A DNA stretch of 53,985 nt, taken from the NCBI GenBank assembly GCA_031551765.1, contig JAVBNC010000029.1, positions 1 to 53,985 on the forward strand. The letters are read 5' to 3'. Below the pieces are notes generated by a model that had not been told where the DNA came from, ran no database searches, and saw only the letters and a program-made list of their open reading frames with translations. Origin of the DNA: JAVBNC01 sp031551765. Its GTDB lineage: Bacteria; Desulfobacterota; Desulfovibrionia; Desulfovibrionales; Desulfovibrionaceae. Of the stretch, positions 8,763 through 17,714 are shown in pieces. The translations under genes and the position numbers were made by a program. Numbering within the stretch: the stretch's first letter is position 1; every line of letters starts with the position of its first letter.

Positions 8763-9514
8763 GCCTGCTTTCCCTGCGCAACCTGACCAAGACCTTCGGC
8801 GGCCTGGTGGCTGTTTCCGGGGTAAGCTTCGACGTGCCGGAAGGCGGCATCGCGGGGCTTATCGGCCCCAACGGCGCGGGCAAGACAACGGTGTTCAACC
8901 TGATTACCGGCAATATCCGGCCGGATACCGGTCAAATCATGTTCACCGGCCGGGACGTCGCCGGGCTGCCGCCGCACGAGATCGTTTCGCTGGGCATTGC
9001 GCGCACTTTTCAGACCATCCGCCTCTTCCAGCACATGAGCGCCCTGGAAAACGTGCTGGCCGGGTGCCACTGCCGCATGCGCGCGGGCCTTATCGCTTCC
9101 GTCCTGCGCAGCAAGGCCCAGCGCCGCGAGGAAGAGGAAGCCGTGGAAAACGCCATGCGCGAGCTGGCGTTCGTCGGCCTGGACGCCTTCTGGGACAGCG
9201 CCGCCGGGAGCCTTTCCTACGGCAGGCAGCGCCTTCTGGAAATCGCCCGCGCCCTGGCCACGCGGCCCAAGCTGCTCATTTTGGACGAGCCCGCCGGCGG
9301 CATGAACGACCAGGAGACCAAGGACCTCATCGGCCTGATCGAAGGCGTGCGGCAGCGCGGCATCAGCATTCTGCTCATCGAGCACGACATGGGTCTGGTC
9401 ATGAAAGTCTGCCACCAGCTCACCGTGCTCGAGTACGGCGTGCGTATAGCCCACGGCACCCCGGCCGAAGTCAAGCGCGACCCGGCCGTGATTGAAGCGT
9501 ATCTGGGAGCGTAA
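8759..9514 (+). CDS. livG: Branched-chain amino-acid ABC transporter ATPase LivG
   Basis: The 251-residue ATPase carries Walker A GPNGAGKTT (about 38-46), a signature loop SLSYGRQR in which YG replaces the usual GG as in LivG proteins, Walker B LLILDEPAGGMN, and a switch His in LLIEHDMGLV. The LivG-type segment GIARTFQTIRLF is present. It energises import together with LivF. It overlaps livM by ATGA. The operon is interrupted directly after its stop by a repeat cassette. Confidence 0.95.
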   Translation: MSLLSLRNLTKTFGGLVAVSGVSFDVPEGGIAGLIGPNGAGKTTVFNLITGNIRPDTGQIMFTGRDVAGLPPHEIVSLGIARTFQTIRLFQHMSALENVLAGCHCRMRAGLIASVLRSKAQRREEEEAVENAMRELAFVGLDAFWDSAAGSLSYGRQRLLEIARALATRPKLLILDEPAGGMNDQETKDLIGLIEGVRQRGISILLIEHDMGLVMKVCHQLTVLEYGVRIAHGTPAEVKRDPAVIEAYLGA

Positions 9515-9520
9515 AGACTA

Positions 9521-9828
9521 TTTTGTCGAAGCCGTCCAAGAGTGAGAGCAGGGCTCTGCCCTGCACCCGCCCAGGGGCGCGCCCCTTGGAACCCATTCAG
9601 GGTGATTATAGAAAATGATGCGTAACTGCTACGTTGTTTGTACTTGCGGGGATAGAACATTAGATAAATGCAATACCTGAATATCAGTCAACATTGCATC
9701 AACTAGATTTTGTTATTATACCCCCTGATAAAGTTTTTTGAAAAGGGGATAGGGTCCAGGGGAAGGGGAAAAACTGTTTTGCACAAAAGTTTTTCCCCTT
9801 CCCCTGGCCGCCGGAGGCCTCCATTCTC
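9521..9828 (+). repeat. Composite repeat cassette splitting livG from livF (R1, AT-rich spacer, R2)
   Basis: No gene lies here. R1 (9523-9605) starts nine bases after the livG stop. An AT-rich spacer follows (about 9606-9734), including a weak ATGCAAT/ATTGCAT inverted repeat and no convincing promoter. R2 (about 9735-9817) ends in CCGGAGGC, which forms the Shine-Dalgarno sequence for the ATG at 9829. The order R1 then R2 matches the cassettes at 17368-17611, 34337-34733 and, on the minus strand, 3443-3870. Confidence 0.85.
9756..9807 (+). repeat. R2 hairpin upstream of livF
   Basis: Arms 9756-9774 and 9789-9807 pair over 19 bp. Beyond a two-base bulge, TTTTG (9777-9781) pairs with CAAAA (9784-9788). 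It is a diverged version of the perfect R2 hairpins at 3455-3508 and 34664-34717 and ends six bases before GGAGG. Confidence 0.85.
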
Positions 9829-9867
9829 ATGCTTTAACTAAGCGACCTCAGAGTCCGCTACGGCAGC

Positions 9868-10539
9868 GTGGAAGCCCTGCACGGGGTTTCCCTGCGCGTG
9901 GACGAAGGGGAAATAGTCACCATTCTGGGGGCCAACGGCGCGGGCAAGACCACGACCCTGCACACGGTGAGCGGGCTGCTGCAACCGGTCAGCGGCGGCG
10001 TGTACTTTCAGGGCGAGGCCCTGCACGAACTGCCCCCGCACGAGGTGGTGCGCCGGGGCATAACCCAGTCGCCGGAGGGGCGGCGGGTATTCGGCACGCT
10101 GACCGTGCTGGAGAACTTGCGCCTGGGCGCGTTCACGGCCACGGACGAAGCCCGTACCGAAGAGCTGCTGGCCTGGATTTTCGAGCTGTTCCCGCGCCTT
10201 CTGGAACGCAGGGGGCAGCTGGCCGGAACCCTGTCCGGCGGGGAACAGCAAATGCTGGCCATAGGCCGCGCGCTCATGGGCGACCCCAAATTATTGCTGT
10301 TGGACGAGCCTTCTCTGGGGCTGGCGCCCATTCTGGTACGGGCCATTTTTGAGACCATCCGCACCATTGCCAAACGCGGGGTCACGGTGCTGCTGGTGGA
10401 ACAGAACGCGCGGGCCGCCCTGCGCCTGGCGGACCGGGGCTACGTCATGGAAACGGGCCGCGTGGTCATGCGGGACAGCGCCGCCAATCTGCTGGCTAAC
10501 CCGGACGTGCAGAACGCCTACCTGGGGGGTGCGGAGTAA
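9868..10539 (+). CDS. livF: Branched-chain amino-acid ABC transporter ATPase LivF, with in-frame TAA at codon 3
   Basis: The open frame encodes Walker A GANGAGKTTT, signature TLSGGEQQML, Walker B LLLLDEPSLGLAP and switch EQN, all diagnostic of LivF. The natural start appears to be ATG 9829, preceded by GGAGG, and the frame from there reads M-L-stop-L-S-D-L-R-V-R-Y-G-S-V-E-A-L-H-G, which matches the usual LivF N-terminus apart from TAA at 9835-9837. The only later in-frame start I see is GTG 9868, used here for the coordinates (223 residues). It has no clear ribosome-binding site, and it would remove the first beta-strand and the aromatic A-loop Tyr. The gene may be a recent pseudogene, may re-initiate, or the TAA may be a sequencing error. 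Confidence 0.8.
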   Translation: MEALHGVSLRVDEGEIVTILGANGAGKTTTLHTVSGLLQPVSGGVYFQGEALHELPPHEVVRRGITQSPEGRRVFGTLTVLENLRLGAFTATDEARTEELLAWIFELFPRLLERRGQLAGTLSGGEQQMLAIGRALMGDPKLLLLDEPSLGLAPILVRAIFETIRTIAKRGVTVLLVEQNARAALRLADRGYVMETGRVVMRDSAANLLANPDVQNAYLGGAE

Positions 10540-10683
10540 CGCGGTCGCGCGCCAGCCGTTCAAGATTAGAATTATTGTGTCTGCCGGAAAAGGCAGGCGC
10601 AACAACATAATTTTGTGACGATATGTAGGCTGGGCGACCCCCTGAAATTATACGGTTTTCACTCGGAGACAAGGAGAGCGCAC

Positions 10684-11865
10684 ATGGTCAGCATAGGAAC
10701 TCCCAATACCCCGTCCGCCACAAAACTGATGCTGCTGGGTTCCGGCGAACTGGGCCGGGAAGTGGCGCTGGAAGCCATGCGCCTGGGCGTGGAAGTTATT
10801 GCCGTGGACCGCTACGCCGGGGCCCCGGCCATGCAGGTGGCCCACGGAAGCCACGTCATTTCCATGCTGGACGGCGCGGCCCTGCGCGCGCTGGTGGAAA
10901 AGGAAAAGCCGGACCTGATCGTGCCGGAAATAGAAGCCATCGCCACGGACACCCTGGTGGAACTGGAAGCGGAAGGTTTCCGCGTGGTGCCCACGGCCCG
11001 GGCCGCGCGGCTGACCATGAACCGCGAAGGCATACGCCGCCTGGCCGCGGAAGAGCTGGGGCTGCCCACGTCCCCCTACCGTTTTGCCGGGACCTATGAC
11101 GAATTTGTCCTGGCCGTGGCCGACATTGGCCTGCCCTGCGTGGTCAAGCCGGTGATGAGCTCGTCCGGCAAGGGCCAGAGCGTGCTGCGCAAAGAAGACG
11201 GCATGCGGAAAGTCTGGGATTACGCCCAGTTCGGCGGCCGGGCCGGGGGCGGCCGGGTCATTGTGGAAGGTTTTGTGAATTTCGACTACGAAATCACCCA
11301 GCTGACCGTGCGCCACGAGGGCGGGGTGACCTTTTGCGACCCCATAGGCCACGAGCAGGAAGACGGCGACTACCGCCTTTCCTGGCAGCCCCAGCCCATG
11401 GGCAAGGCCGCGCTGGAAAAGGCGCGGCAGATGGCGGAACAGGTCACGGCCGCGCTGGGCGGCTGGGGCATTTTCGGGGTGGAGCTGTTCATCCAGGGTG
11501 ACGAGGTCTATTTCAGCGAAGTTTCGCCCCGGCCGCACGATACGGGCCTGGTGACCTGCATTTCCCAGAACCTTTCGGAATTCGCCCTGCACGCACGGGC
11601 CATTCTGGGCCTGCCCATCCCCCTGCTGCGCCAGAACGGCCCGGCAGCCTCCGCCGTTATCCTGCCCGACGGCAGAAGCAAGGCCCCGGTATATCAAAAC
11701 CTGGAAAAAGCCCTGGAACAACCGGATACCGCCCTGATGCTCTTCAGCAAGCCCGAAATGGCGGGCCGCCGCCGCATGGGCGTGGCCCTGGCCCTGGGCC
11801 GCGACCTGGAAGACGCCAAAAGAAAAGCCAAGAACGCAGCGGCGGCTGTAAAAGTGAAGCTTTAA
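10684..11865 (+). CDS. purT: Formate-dependent phosphoribosylglycinamide formyltransferase PurT
   Basis: The 393-residue ATP-grasp enzyme makes formyl-GAR from GAR, formate and ATP in purine synthesis, a folate-independent route suited to an anaerobe with formate. Matching features are LMLLGSGELGREVALEA near the N-terminus, IVPEIEAIATD, the ATP-grasp parts VVKPVMSSSGKGQSV and VIVEGFVNFDYEITQLTVR, and the C-terminal EVSPRPHDTGLVT. Length equals that of E. coli PurT. ATG 10684 is chosen because GGAGA lies seven bases upstream. An earlier in-frame start would read through non-conserved sequence. It is separated from livF by 144 bp. Confidence 0.95.
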   Translation: MVSIGTPNTPSATKLMLLGSGELGREVALEAMRLGVEVIAVDRYAGAPAMQVAHGSHVISMLDGAALRALVEKEKPDLIVPEIEAIATDTLVELEAEGFRVVPTARAARLTMNREGIRRLAAEELGLPTSPYRFAGTYDEFVLAVADIGLPCVVKPVMSSSGKGQSVLRKEDGMRKVWDYAQFGGRAGGGRVIVEGFVNFDYEITQLTVRHEGGVTFCDPIGHEQEDGDYRLSWQPQPMGKAALEKARQMAEQVTAALGGWGIFGVELFIQGDEVYFSEVSPRPHDTGLVTCISQNLSEFALHARAILGLPIPLLRQNGPAASAVILPDGRSKAPVYQNLEKALEQPDTALMLFSKPEMAGRRRMGVALALGRDLEDAKRKAKNAAAAVKVKL

Positions 11866-11868
11866 TAA

Positions 11869-12183
11869 CTGTCGAAGCCATCCAGGAGTCGAAGCAGGGC
11901 GCTGCCCTGCACCCGCAAGGGGGCTGAGCCCCCTTGACCCCGCGACAGGGGTATGGCTTCGCGCGCGGTGGGCATGTGAGCAAGTGCGAGCGCGGAGAGA
12001 GTTTCATGTAATCTGTCCCGTCATCAATTACCCTGAATGGGTTCCAAGAGGCGCGCCCCTACCTTATACCCCCGGAGGGGGCCGGAGCGCAGCGCAGGCC
12101 AGGCCCGCCAGGGCCCATGGAGCGCAGGGGCCGGGCCGGATCCGGCTTTGCCGGTCCGGCATCTTACCGGCCCCGAAGCGGGA
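11869..12183 (+). repeat. Composite repeat (R1 variant, inverted R1 end, R3)
   Basis: The gene-free gap between purT and lepA starts with an R1 variant right after the purT stop. A short spacer follows, shared with 23489-23570, then the other end of R1 in reverse (about 12030-12060), then the GC-rich R3 block (12062-12182). The order is the same as at 23407-23839. The remaining 118 bases before lepA contain TACGGCGCGCGCCGTA, a 16-base palindrome, and no feature I can name. Confidence 0.8.
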
Positions 12184-12301
12184 ATTAGACTTTTCGCGTT
12201 TTTTTGTGTATTGCGGACGCCCCTGGTTGCGGTACGGCGCGCGCCGTATTGCGAACCGGAATACATAAATCGTTAACACGTAACTTTGTTCAGGAAGTGG
12301 C

Positions 12302-14107
12302 ATGGCCCGTCAGGAGCACATCCGTAATTTCAGCATTATCGCCCACATCGACCATGGCAAGTCCACGCTGGCCGACCGCATTCTGGAGGTCACGGGACTC
12401 GTGGGCGACCGGGATAAGCGGGACCAGTACCTGGACCGCATGGACCTGGAGCGCGAGCGGGGCATCACCATCAAGGCCCAGACCGTGCGCATTCCCTATA
12501 AAGCGCACGACGGCCGGGACTACATTCTGAACCTTATCGATACGCCGGGGCACGTGGACTTCAACTATGAGGTTTCGCGCTCCCTGGCCGCCTGCGAAGG
12601 CGCGCTGCTGGTGGTGGACGCCACCCAGGGCGTGGAAGCCCAGACGCTGGCCAACGTGTACCTGGCGCTGGACCACAATCACGAAATCATTCCGGTGCTG
12701 AACAAGGTGGACCTGCCCAGCGCGGACGTGGACCGGGTCAAGGCGGAAGTGGAGGAAGGCATAGGCCTGGACTGCTCCGAAGCCATGGCCGTCAGCGCCA
12801 AAACCGGCCAGGGCGTGCCGGAATTGATGGAAGAAATCATCCGTCGCCTGCCCCCGCCGCAAGGCGACCCGGAAGCGCCCCTGAAGGCCCTGATTTTCGA
12901 TTCCTGGTATGATTCCTACCAGGGCGTGGTGGTGCTGTTCCGCATTGTGGACGGCACCATAAAAAAGCACGACCGCATCCGGCTTTTCTCCACAGGGGTG
13001 GAGTACGAGGTACTGCGGCTGGGCGCTTTTTCCCCGGAACCCATGGATATTCCCGTGCTTTCCGCCGGGGAAGTGGGTTTCATGTGCGGGAATATCAAAG
13101 AACTGGGCGACGCCCGGGTGGGGGATACCATTACCCTGGCCTCCCGGCCCGCGCAGGAACCCGTGCCCGGCTTCAAAGAAGTGAAGCCCATGGTCTTCTG
13201 CGGCCTGTACCCCACGGATTCCGCGGACTACGAAGCCCTGAAATTCGCCCTGGAAAAGCTGCAGCTCAACGACGCGGCCTTTTCCTACGAGCCGGAAACC
13301 TCGCAGGCGCTGGGTTTCGGCTACCGCTGCGGCTTTCTGGGCCTCTTGCACATGGAAATCATCCAGGAGCGGCTGGAGCGGGAATTCCAGGTGGAACTTA
13401 TTGCCACGGCCCCGTCCGTGGTCTACCGCGTGGACAGCACGGACGGCAAAACCCTGTGGATAGACAACCCGGCCAAGCTGCCGGAACCGGGCCGCACGGC
13501 CGCGTTCTACGAGCCGTATGTGCGCATGGAAATCCACGTGCCCGGCGAATACGTGGGCAGCGTGTTCAAGCTCTGCGAGGAAAAGCGCGGGGCGCAGAAG
13601 GACTTGCGTTACCTGACGGCCAACCGGGTCATCATCACCTATGAGCTGCCCTTCGCGGAAATCGTGTACGACTTTTTCGACCGGCTCAAATCCGCCACGC
13701 GCGGCTACGCTTCCATGGACTACGAGTTCATAGACTACCGCGAGTCCGACCTGGTCAAGCTGGACATGCTCATCAACGGCGAGCCCGTGGACGCCCTGGC
13801 CATCATCGTGCACCGGGACAAGGCCTACCAGCGCGGCCGGGCCGTGGCTTTGAAACTCAAGCGCACCATCCCGCGCCAGCTGTTCGAGGTTATCATTCAA
13901 GCGGCCATAGGCAACAAGGTCATTGCCCGGGAACGCAACGCGCCGGTGGGCAAGAACGTGACCGCCAAGTGCTACGGCGGGGACATCACCCGCAAGCGCA
14001 AGTTGCTGGAAAAGCAGAAAGAAGGCAAAAAGCGCATGAAGCGCATGGGCAACGTGGAACTGCCGCAGGAAGCCTTTCTGGCCGCGTTGCAAGTGGACGA
14101 CGAATAA
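12302..14107 (+). CDS. lepA: Elongation factor 4 (LepA), ribosomal back-translocase GTPase
   Basis: The 601-residue GTPase has G1 AHIDHGKST (residues 14-22), G3 DTPGHVDFNYE, and G4 NKVDLPSAD, followed by EF-G-like domains and the LepA-specific C-terminal domain (YASMDYEFIDYRESDLVKLD and NVTAKCYGGDITRKRKLL, where the family ends in a conserved KKRMK tract). It binds stalled or mistranslocated ribosomes and aids ribosome assembly. Length is standard. The start follows GGAAG by a few bases. lepA-lepB adjacency is common in bacteria and seen here. Confidence 0.97.
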   Translation: MARQEHIRNFSIIAHIDHGKSTLADRILEVTGLVGDRDKRDQYLDRMDLERERGITIKAQTVRIPYKAHDGRDYILNLIDTPGHVDFNYEVSRSLAACEGALLVVDATQGVEAQTLANVYLALDHNHEIIPVLNKVDLPSADVDRVKAEVEEGIGLDCSEAMAVSAKTGQGVPELMEEIIRRLPPPQGDPEAPLKALIFDSWYDSYQGVVVLFRIVDGTIKKHDRIRLFSTGVEYEVLRLGAFSPEPMDIPVLSAGEVGFMCGNIKELGDARVGDTITLASRPAQEPVPGFKEVKPMVFCGLYPTDSADYEALKFALEKLQLNDAAFSYEPETSQALGFGYRCGFLGLLHMEIIQERLEREFQVELIATAPSVVYRVDSTDGKTLWIDNPAKLPEPGRTAAFYEPYVRMEIHVPGEYVGSVFKLCEEKRGAQKDLRYLTANRVIITYELPFAEIVYDFFDRLKSATRGYASMDYEFIDYRESDLVKLDMLINGEPVDALAIIVHRDKAYQRGRAVALKLKRTIPRQLFEVIIQAAIGNKVIARERNAPVGKNVTAKCYGGDITRKRKLLEKQKEGKKRMKRMGNVELPQEAFLAALQVDDE

Positions 14108-14194
14108 GTATTATGTCAGCCGTATCCCCGGCACGGCCATCGTGCGCAGGGGCGCGTTTTTTTATAACCGTGCAGGGCGTATGCCCTGGAGTGC

Positions 14195-14809
14195 ATGATG
14201 CAACAGCGAAATATCGTCATGGAATACGCCGAAGCCTTGATAATGGCCATCATCCTGGCCCTGTTCATCCGGGCCTTTGTGGTGCAGGCGTATAAAATTC
14301 CTTCCGGCTCCATGCTGAACACCCTGTACGTGGGCGACTTCCTGCTGGTGAACCGCTTCAGCTACGGCACCAAAATTCCCTTCACCAACAAGGAAATTTT
14401 CCGCCTGGGCGACCCGCAGCGGGGGGATATCATCGTTTTCAAGTACCCGCTGGACCCCTCCGTGGACTACATCAAGCGCGTGGTGGGCGTGCCCGGCGAC
14501 GTGATTGAGATGCGCAACAAGCAGCTGTACCGCAACGGCGAAAAAGTGGACGAGCCCTACATCCGCCACACGGACCCGCGCGGCAGGCTGCCCATACGGG
14601 ACGACCTGCCCCCGCGCGTGGTGCCGCAGGACCACTACTTCGTCATGGGCGACAACCGCGACGATTCGGAGGATTCCCGCTTCTGGGGTTTCGTGCCGCG
14701 CCAGAACATCCAGGGCAAGGCCTGGCTGGTGTGGCTTTCCTGGGACTACCCCAAGTGGACGAGCGTGCCGGACGTGCGCTGGAGCCGTATAGGCACCATA
14801 TTACGCTGA
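14195..14809 (+). CDS. lepB: Signal peptidase I
   Basis: The 204-residue protease removes Sec signal peptides at the outer face of the inner membrane. One N-terminal membrane segment (about 13-31) precedes IPSGSM with the catalytic Ser39. The general-base Lys94 lies in DYIKRVVGVPGD, and box E is GDNRDDSEDSRFWGFVP. The size is typical of single-span enzymes. CTGGAG precedes the chosen ATG. It follows lepA by 87 bp; a small stem and a run of seven Ts at about 14155-14162 lie in this gap and may end some lepA transcripts. Confidence 0.95.
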   Translation: MMQQRNIVMEYAEALIMAIILALFIRAFVVQAYKIPSGSMLNTLYVGDFLLVNRFSYGTKIPFTNKEIFRLGDPQRGDIIVFKYPLDPSVDYIKRVVGVPGDVIEMRNKQLYRNGEKVDEPYIRHTDPRGRLPIRDDLPPRVVPQDHYFVMGDNRDDSEDSRFWGFVPRQNIQGKAWLVWLSWDYPKWTSVPDVRWSRIGTILR

Positions 14810-14877
14810 CTTCGGGTGCCTCCGCCGCATGGCCCCGCCCGTTTCCCGGGGCGGGGCGCAACATAAAGGAGCAGCCA

Positions 14878-15822
14878 ATGCGTCTGTTCAAACTTTTTTC
14901 TCTGTGCATCGTTTTAATGGGAACCCTGTCGGCCTCCGCCGCCTTTGCCGCGGCGGATCCCCCCTTTCCCATCCTGGGCGAAAAGCCCAAGCACGTCATC
15001 ATCACCAGCACCCCGCCCAACGACCAGGCCGTAAGCAAGGCCGTGTGGATGCCCGGCATCAACGACGGCTACGTGCCGCAGGGCCTTACCGTGGCGGAAG
15101 GCAGCGTGCTGATAGCGGGCTACCAGAGCACCAGCACGGCCGTGGACGGCGGCCCCTGTCGCATTTTCCGCATTGACCCGGCCAGCGGCAAGACCACGGG
15201 CTGGTTTGACATGCCCGCAAGCTGCAAGCACGCCGGGGGCATGGCCTATGTCGGCAAGGGCATTCTGGTGGTGGGCGACACCCGGCGGCTGTACAAAATC
15301 CACATGGAAAAAGCCTTTGCCGACCGCAACACCCAAAAGGCCATGCAGGCGGAACTGATGCTGGCCGGCAAGCTCAAGGCTTCGTCCCTGGCCTATGACG
15401 GCGACAAGAACCTCTTTCTCTGCTCCTACAGCAAAAAGGCGGAAGATTCCCACGGCTGGTACATACCGCTCAGCGCCTTCAACCTGCCCAACGCCTCCAC
15501 GGTGGGCGTCACGGAAGCCGCCGCCGTCCTGACCTTTCCCGTGCCCGCCATTTCCCAGGGAGCGGCCTTTGACGTGAAAGGCAACCTGTGGATGACCCAG
15601 AGCGGCAGCCGTTCCGGCGCGCTCACCCGCCTGGACCCCAAAACCGGGGCCGTGCGGGCCAAATACGACATGATCATCGGCATTGAGGACATCAGCTTTG
15701 ACAAAAACGGCCACGTCTGGGCCGTGTCCGAGGCCGGGAGCATACGCTGGTCCCGCTGGACGGCCACCTTCCCCGTGGTCTTCGCCATGGACGTGAAAAA
15801 GCTCGTTCCGGCGGCGCAATGA
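14878..15822 (+). CDS. Exported beta-propeller-like protein of unknown function
   Basis: The 314-residue protein has a clear Sec signal peptide (MRLFKLFSLCIVLMG to about ASAAFA). The mature part has repeated motifs like those of SMP-30/NHL propellers (GLTVAEGSVLIAGYQ, GMAYVGKGILVVGDTRRLY, LAYDGDKNLFLCSYS, AAFDVKGNLWMTQSG, ISFDKNGHVWAVSEAG). This suggests a six-bladed propeller in the periplasm, but I cannot assign a substrate. ATG 14878 is preferred because AAGGAG stands upstream and the signal peptide begins there. The stop overlaps the start of the next gene by ATGA, so the two are coupled although their functions look unrelated. Confidence 0.75.
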   Translation: MRLFKLFSLCIVLMGTLSASAAFAAADPPFPILGEKPKHVIITSTPPNDQAVSKAVWMPGINDGYVPQGLTVAEGSVLIAGYQSTSTAVDGGPCRIFRIDPASGKTTGWFDMPASCKHAGGMAYVGKGILVVGDTRRLYKIHMEKAFADRNTQKAMQAELMLAGKLKASSLAYDGDKNLFLCSYSKKAEDSHGWYIPLSAFNLPNASTVGVTEAAAVLTFPVPAISQGAAFDVKGNLWMTQSGSRSGALTRLDPKTGAVRAKYDMIIGIEDISFDKNGHVWAVSEAGSIRWSRWTATFPVVFAMDVKKLVPAAQ

Positions 15823-17360
15823 TAGCCAGGGTGGCCTGCGCCGCCCTGCACGGGGTGGAAGCCTTTCAGGTGGACCTGGAAGTGGACCTGGCCCATTCCG
15901 GCATGCCCGCCTTCACCATGGTGGGCCTGGCGGAGGGCGCGGTGCGCGAAGCCAGGGAACGGGTGTTTTCCGCGCTGCGCAACAGCGGGCACAGAATCCC
16001 CCCTTCCCGCATCACTGTGAACCTGGCCCCGGCGGACCGGCGCAAGGGCGGCAGCGGCTACGACCTCCCGCTCGCCGTGGCCCTGCTTTCCGCCACCGGC
16101 GCCCTGGACCCGGAAAAAAGCCAGGGCTTTCTCCTGGCCGGGGAACTTTCTCTCACCGGCGAGCTCAAGCCCGTGCCCGGCATTCTGCCCATGGCCATTC
16201 TGGCCCGCAAGCTGAACGCCAAAGGCATGATCGTGCCCCGGGAAAACAGCGCGGAAGCCGCCGTGGTGGAAGGCCTCAGCGTCTACGGCGCCTCGTCCCT
16301 GGGCGAGGCCATCTCCCTGCTCAGCGGCGCCCAGACCCCGGAAGCGGCGCAGGCCCCCGACACCACGGACGCGGAAGCCGTCCTCCCTCTGGATTTCGCC
16401 GAGGTCAAAGGCCAGGAGCACGCCAAGCGGGCCATAGAAATAGCCGCAGCCGGCGGGCACAATCTGCTTTTTCTCGGCCCGCCGGGCAGCGGCAAGACCA
16501 TGCTGGCCCAGCGCATCCCCACGGTGCTGCCGCCGCTGGCCTTTGAAGAAGCCCTGGAAGTTTCCACCATCTACAGCGTGTCCGGCATGCTGGGGCCGGG
16601 CAAAAGCCTGCTGCGCTCGCGGCCGTTCCGCGCGCCGCACCACACCATTTCCCATATCGGCCTGGTGGGCGGCGGCGCGTACCCCCGGCCCGGCGAAGTC
16701 TCCCTGGCCCACCGGGGCGTGCTGTTCCTGGACGAGCTGCCGGAATTCAGCAAGCAGGCCCTGGAAACCCTGCGCCAGCCCCTGGAAGACGGCCGCGTGG
16801 GCATTTCCCGCGCCGCCGCCGCCCTGACCTACCCGGCGGATTTCATGCTGGTGGCCGCCATGAACCCCTGCCCCTGCGGCTACAGCACGGACCCCCGCCG
16901 TTCCTGCACCTGTTCCGGCCAGGACGTGCAGCGCTACCGCGCCAGAATTTCCGGCCCGCTCCTGGACCGCATCGACATGCACGTGGAAGTGCCCGCCGTG
17001 GCCTACACGGACCTGCAGGCCGGTCCCGGCGGCGAAAGTTCCGCCTCCATGTACGCCCGCATCCTCAAAGCCCGCCAGCGTCAGACCGAACGCTACGCCG
17101 CCCCCCGCGAAAAGGGACCCCGCTGCCGCTGCAACGCGGATCTCTCCGGCTCCCTCCTGGAAGAGCACTGCCGCCTGGACGAAGAAAGCCGCGCCTTTCT
17201 GGGCGAGGCCGTCAGCGCCCTGGCCCTCTCCGCCCGCGCCTACACCCGCATCCTGCGCATAGCCCGCACCATAGCCGACCTGGAAAGCGCCCCCGGCATC
17301 CAGGTTCCCCACCTGGCCGAAGCCGTCAACTGCCGCGTGCTCGATCGGCGCGGGGTGTAA
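15819..17360 (+). CDS. comM: YifB/ComM family AAA+ ATPase (magnesium-chelatase-like)
   Basis: The 513-residue protein has the three-part ComM plan: an N-terminal Lon-protease-S5-like domain (VDLEVDLAHSGMPAFTMVGL to about residue 175), an AAA+ core with Walker A FLGPPGSGKTMLAQR and Walker B GVLFLDELPEF, and a C-terminal Mg-chelatase segment with a Cys-containing insert (NPCPCGY, RRSCTCSG). In competent bacteria ComM is a hexameric branch-migration helicase that extends heteroduplex during transformation. Whether this organism is competent cannot be told from the window. Confidence 0.92.
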   Translation: MIARVACAALHGVEAFQVDLEVDLAHSGMPAFTMVGLAEGAVREARERVFSALRNSGHRIPPSRITVNLAPADRRKGGSGYDLPLAVALLSATGALDPEKSQGFLLAGELSLTGELKPVPGILPMAILARKLNAKGMIVPRENSAEAAVVEGLSVYGASSLGEAISLLSGAQTPEAAQAPDTTDAEAVLPLDFAEVKGQEHAKRAIEIAAAGGHNLLFLGPPGSGKTMLAQRIPTVLPPLAFEEALEVSTIYSVSGMLGPGKSLLRSRPFRAPHHTISHIGLVGGGAYPRPGEVSLAHRGVLFLDELPEFSKQALETLRQPLEDGRVGISRAAAALTYPADFMLVAAMNPCPCGYSTDPRRSCTCSGQDVQRYRARISGPLLDRIDMHVEVPAVAYTDLQAGPGGESSASMYARILKARQRQTERYAAPREKGPRCRCNADLSGSLLEEHCRLDEESRAFLGEAVSALALSARAYTRILRIARTIADLESAPGIQVPHLAEAVNCRVLDRRGV

Positions 17361-17367
17361 GAGGATT

Positions 17368-17452
17368 TTGTCGAAGCCATCCAGGAGTGAGAGCAGGGCT
17401 CTGCCCTGCGCCCGCCAAGGGGCGCGCCCCTTGGAACCCTTTCAGGGTGGAT
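17368..17452 (+). repeat. R1 repeat after comM
   Basis: An R1 copy begins eight bases past the comM stop and contains the palindromes GCAGGGCTCTGCCCTGC and AAGGGGCGCGCCCCTT. It is the upstream half of an R1-terminator-R2 cassette filling the 354-bp gap before the next gene. Confidence 0.85.
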
Positions 17453-17529
17453 GAAAAACCCGCGCGCATCTGCCGCTTCGCTCACGGCTGCCGGCTTGAC
17501 AGACTGAAAAAGGCATAACAAATCACTGC

Positions 17530-17565
17530 GGCTCTCCGTTTCATCAACGGAGAGCCTTACTTTTT
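17530..17565 (+). terminator. Rho-independent terminator after comM
   Basis: An 11-bp stem (17530-17540 with 17546-17556) with a five-base loop is followed by TTACTTTTT. It lies within the repeat cassette in the same relative place as the hairpin at 34576-34601. Confidence 0.8.
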
Positions 17566-17571
17566 ACCCTG

Positions 17572-17611
17572 TCAAAGTTTTTAGGGGAAAGGGATGGGGG
17601 TCCCTTCCCCC
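17572..17611 (+). repeat. Truncated R2 repeat
   Basis: The sequence keeps the R2 leader CTGTCAAAGTTTTTAGGGGA and a following CTTCCCCC but lacks the long hairpin, so it looks like an internal deletion of R2. It precedes the zinc-ribbon gene by about 100 bases. Confidence 0.75.
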
Positions 17612-17714
17612 GGGCGTCGCGTTTTCCTCCACCTAAAGTTTTCCACCAAGCCGCCGAAAGGGGAAGCAAGCTGCCATGGATGGCGGCGGATGAACTCAGG
17701 GAAAGAGGGGTGTC

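Noticed and set aside
10540..10683. Purine riboswitch ahead of purT
   Set aside because: The leader is only 144 bases and I could not see the conserved three-way junction; a small CTGCC/GGCAG stem alone is not enough.
12290..14092. Minus-strand frame of 600 codons opposite lepA
   Set aside because: It is an antisense shadow of a gene with complete LepA motifs.
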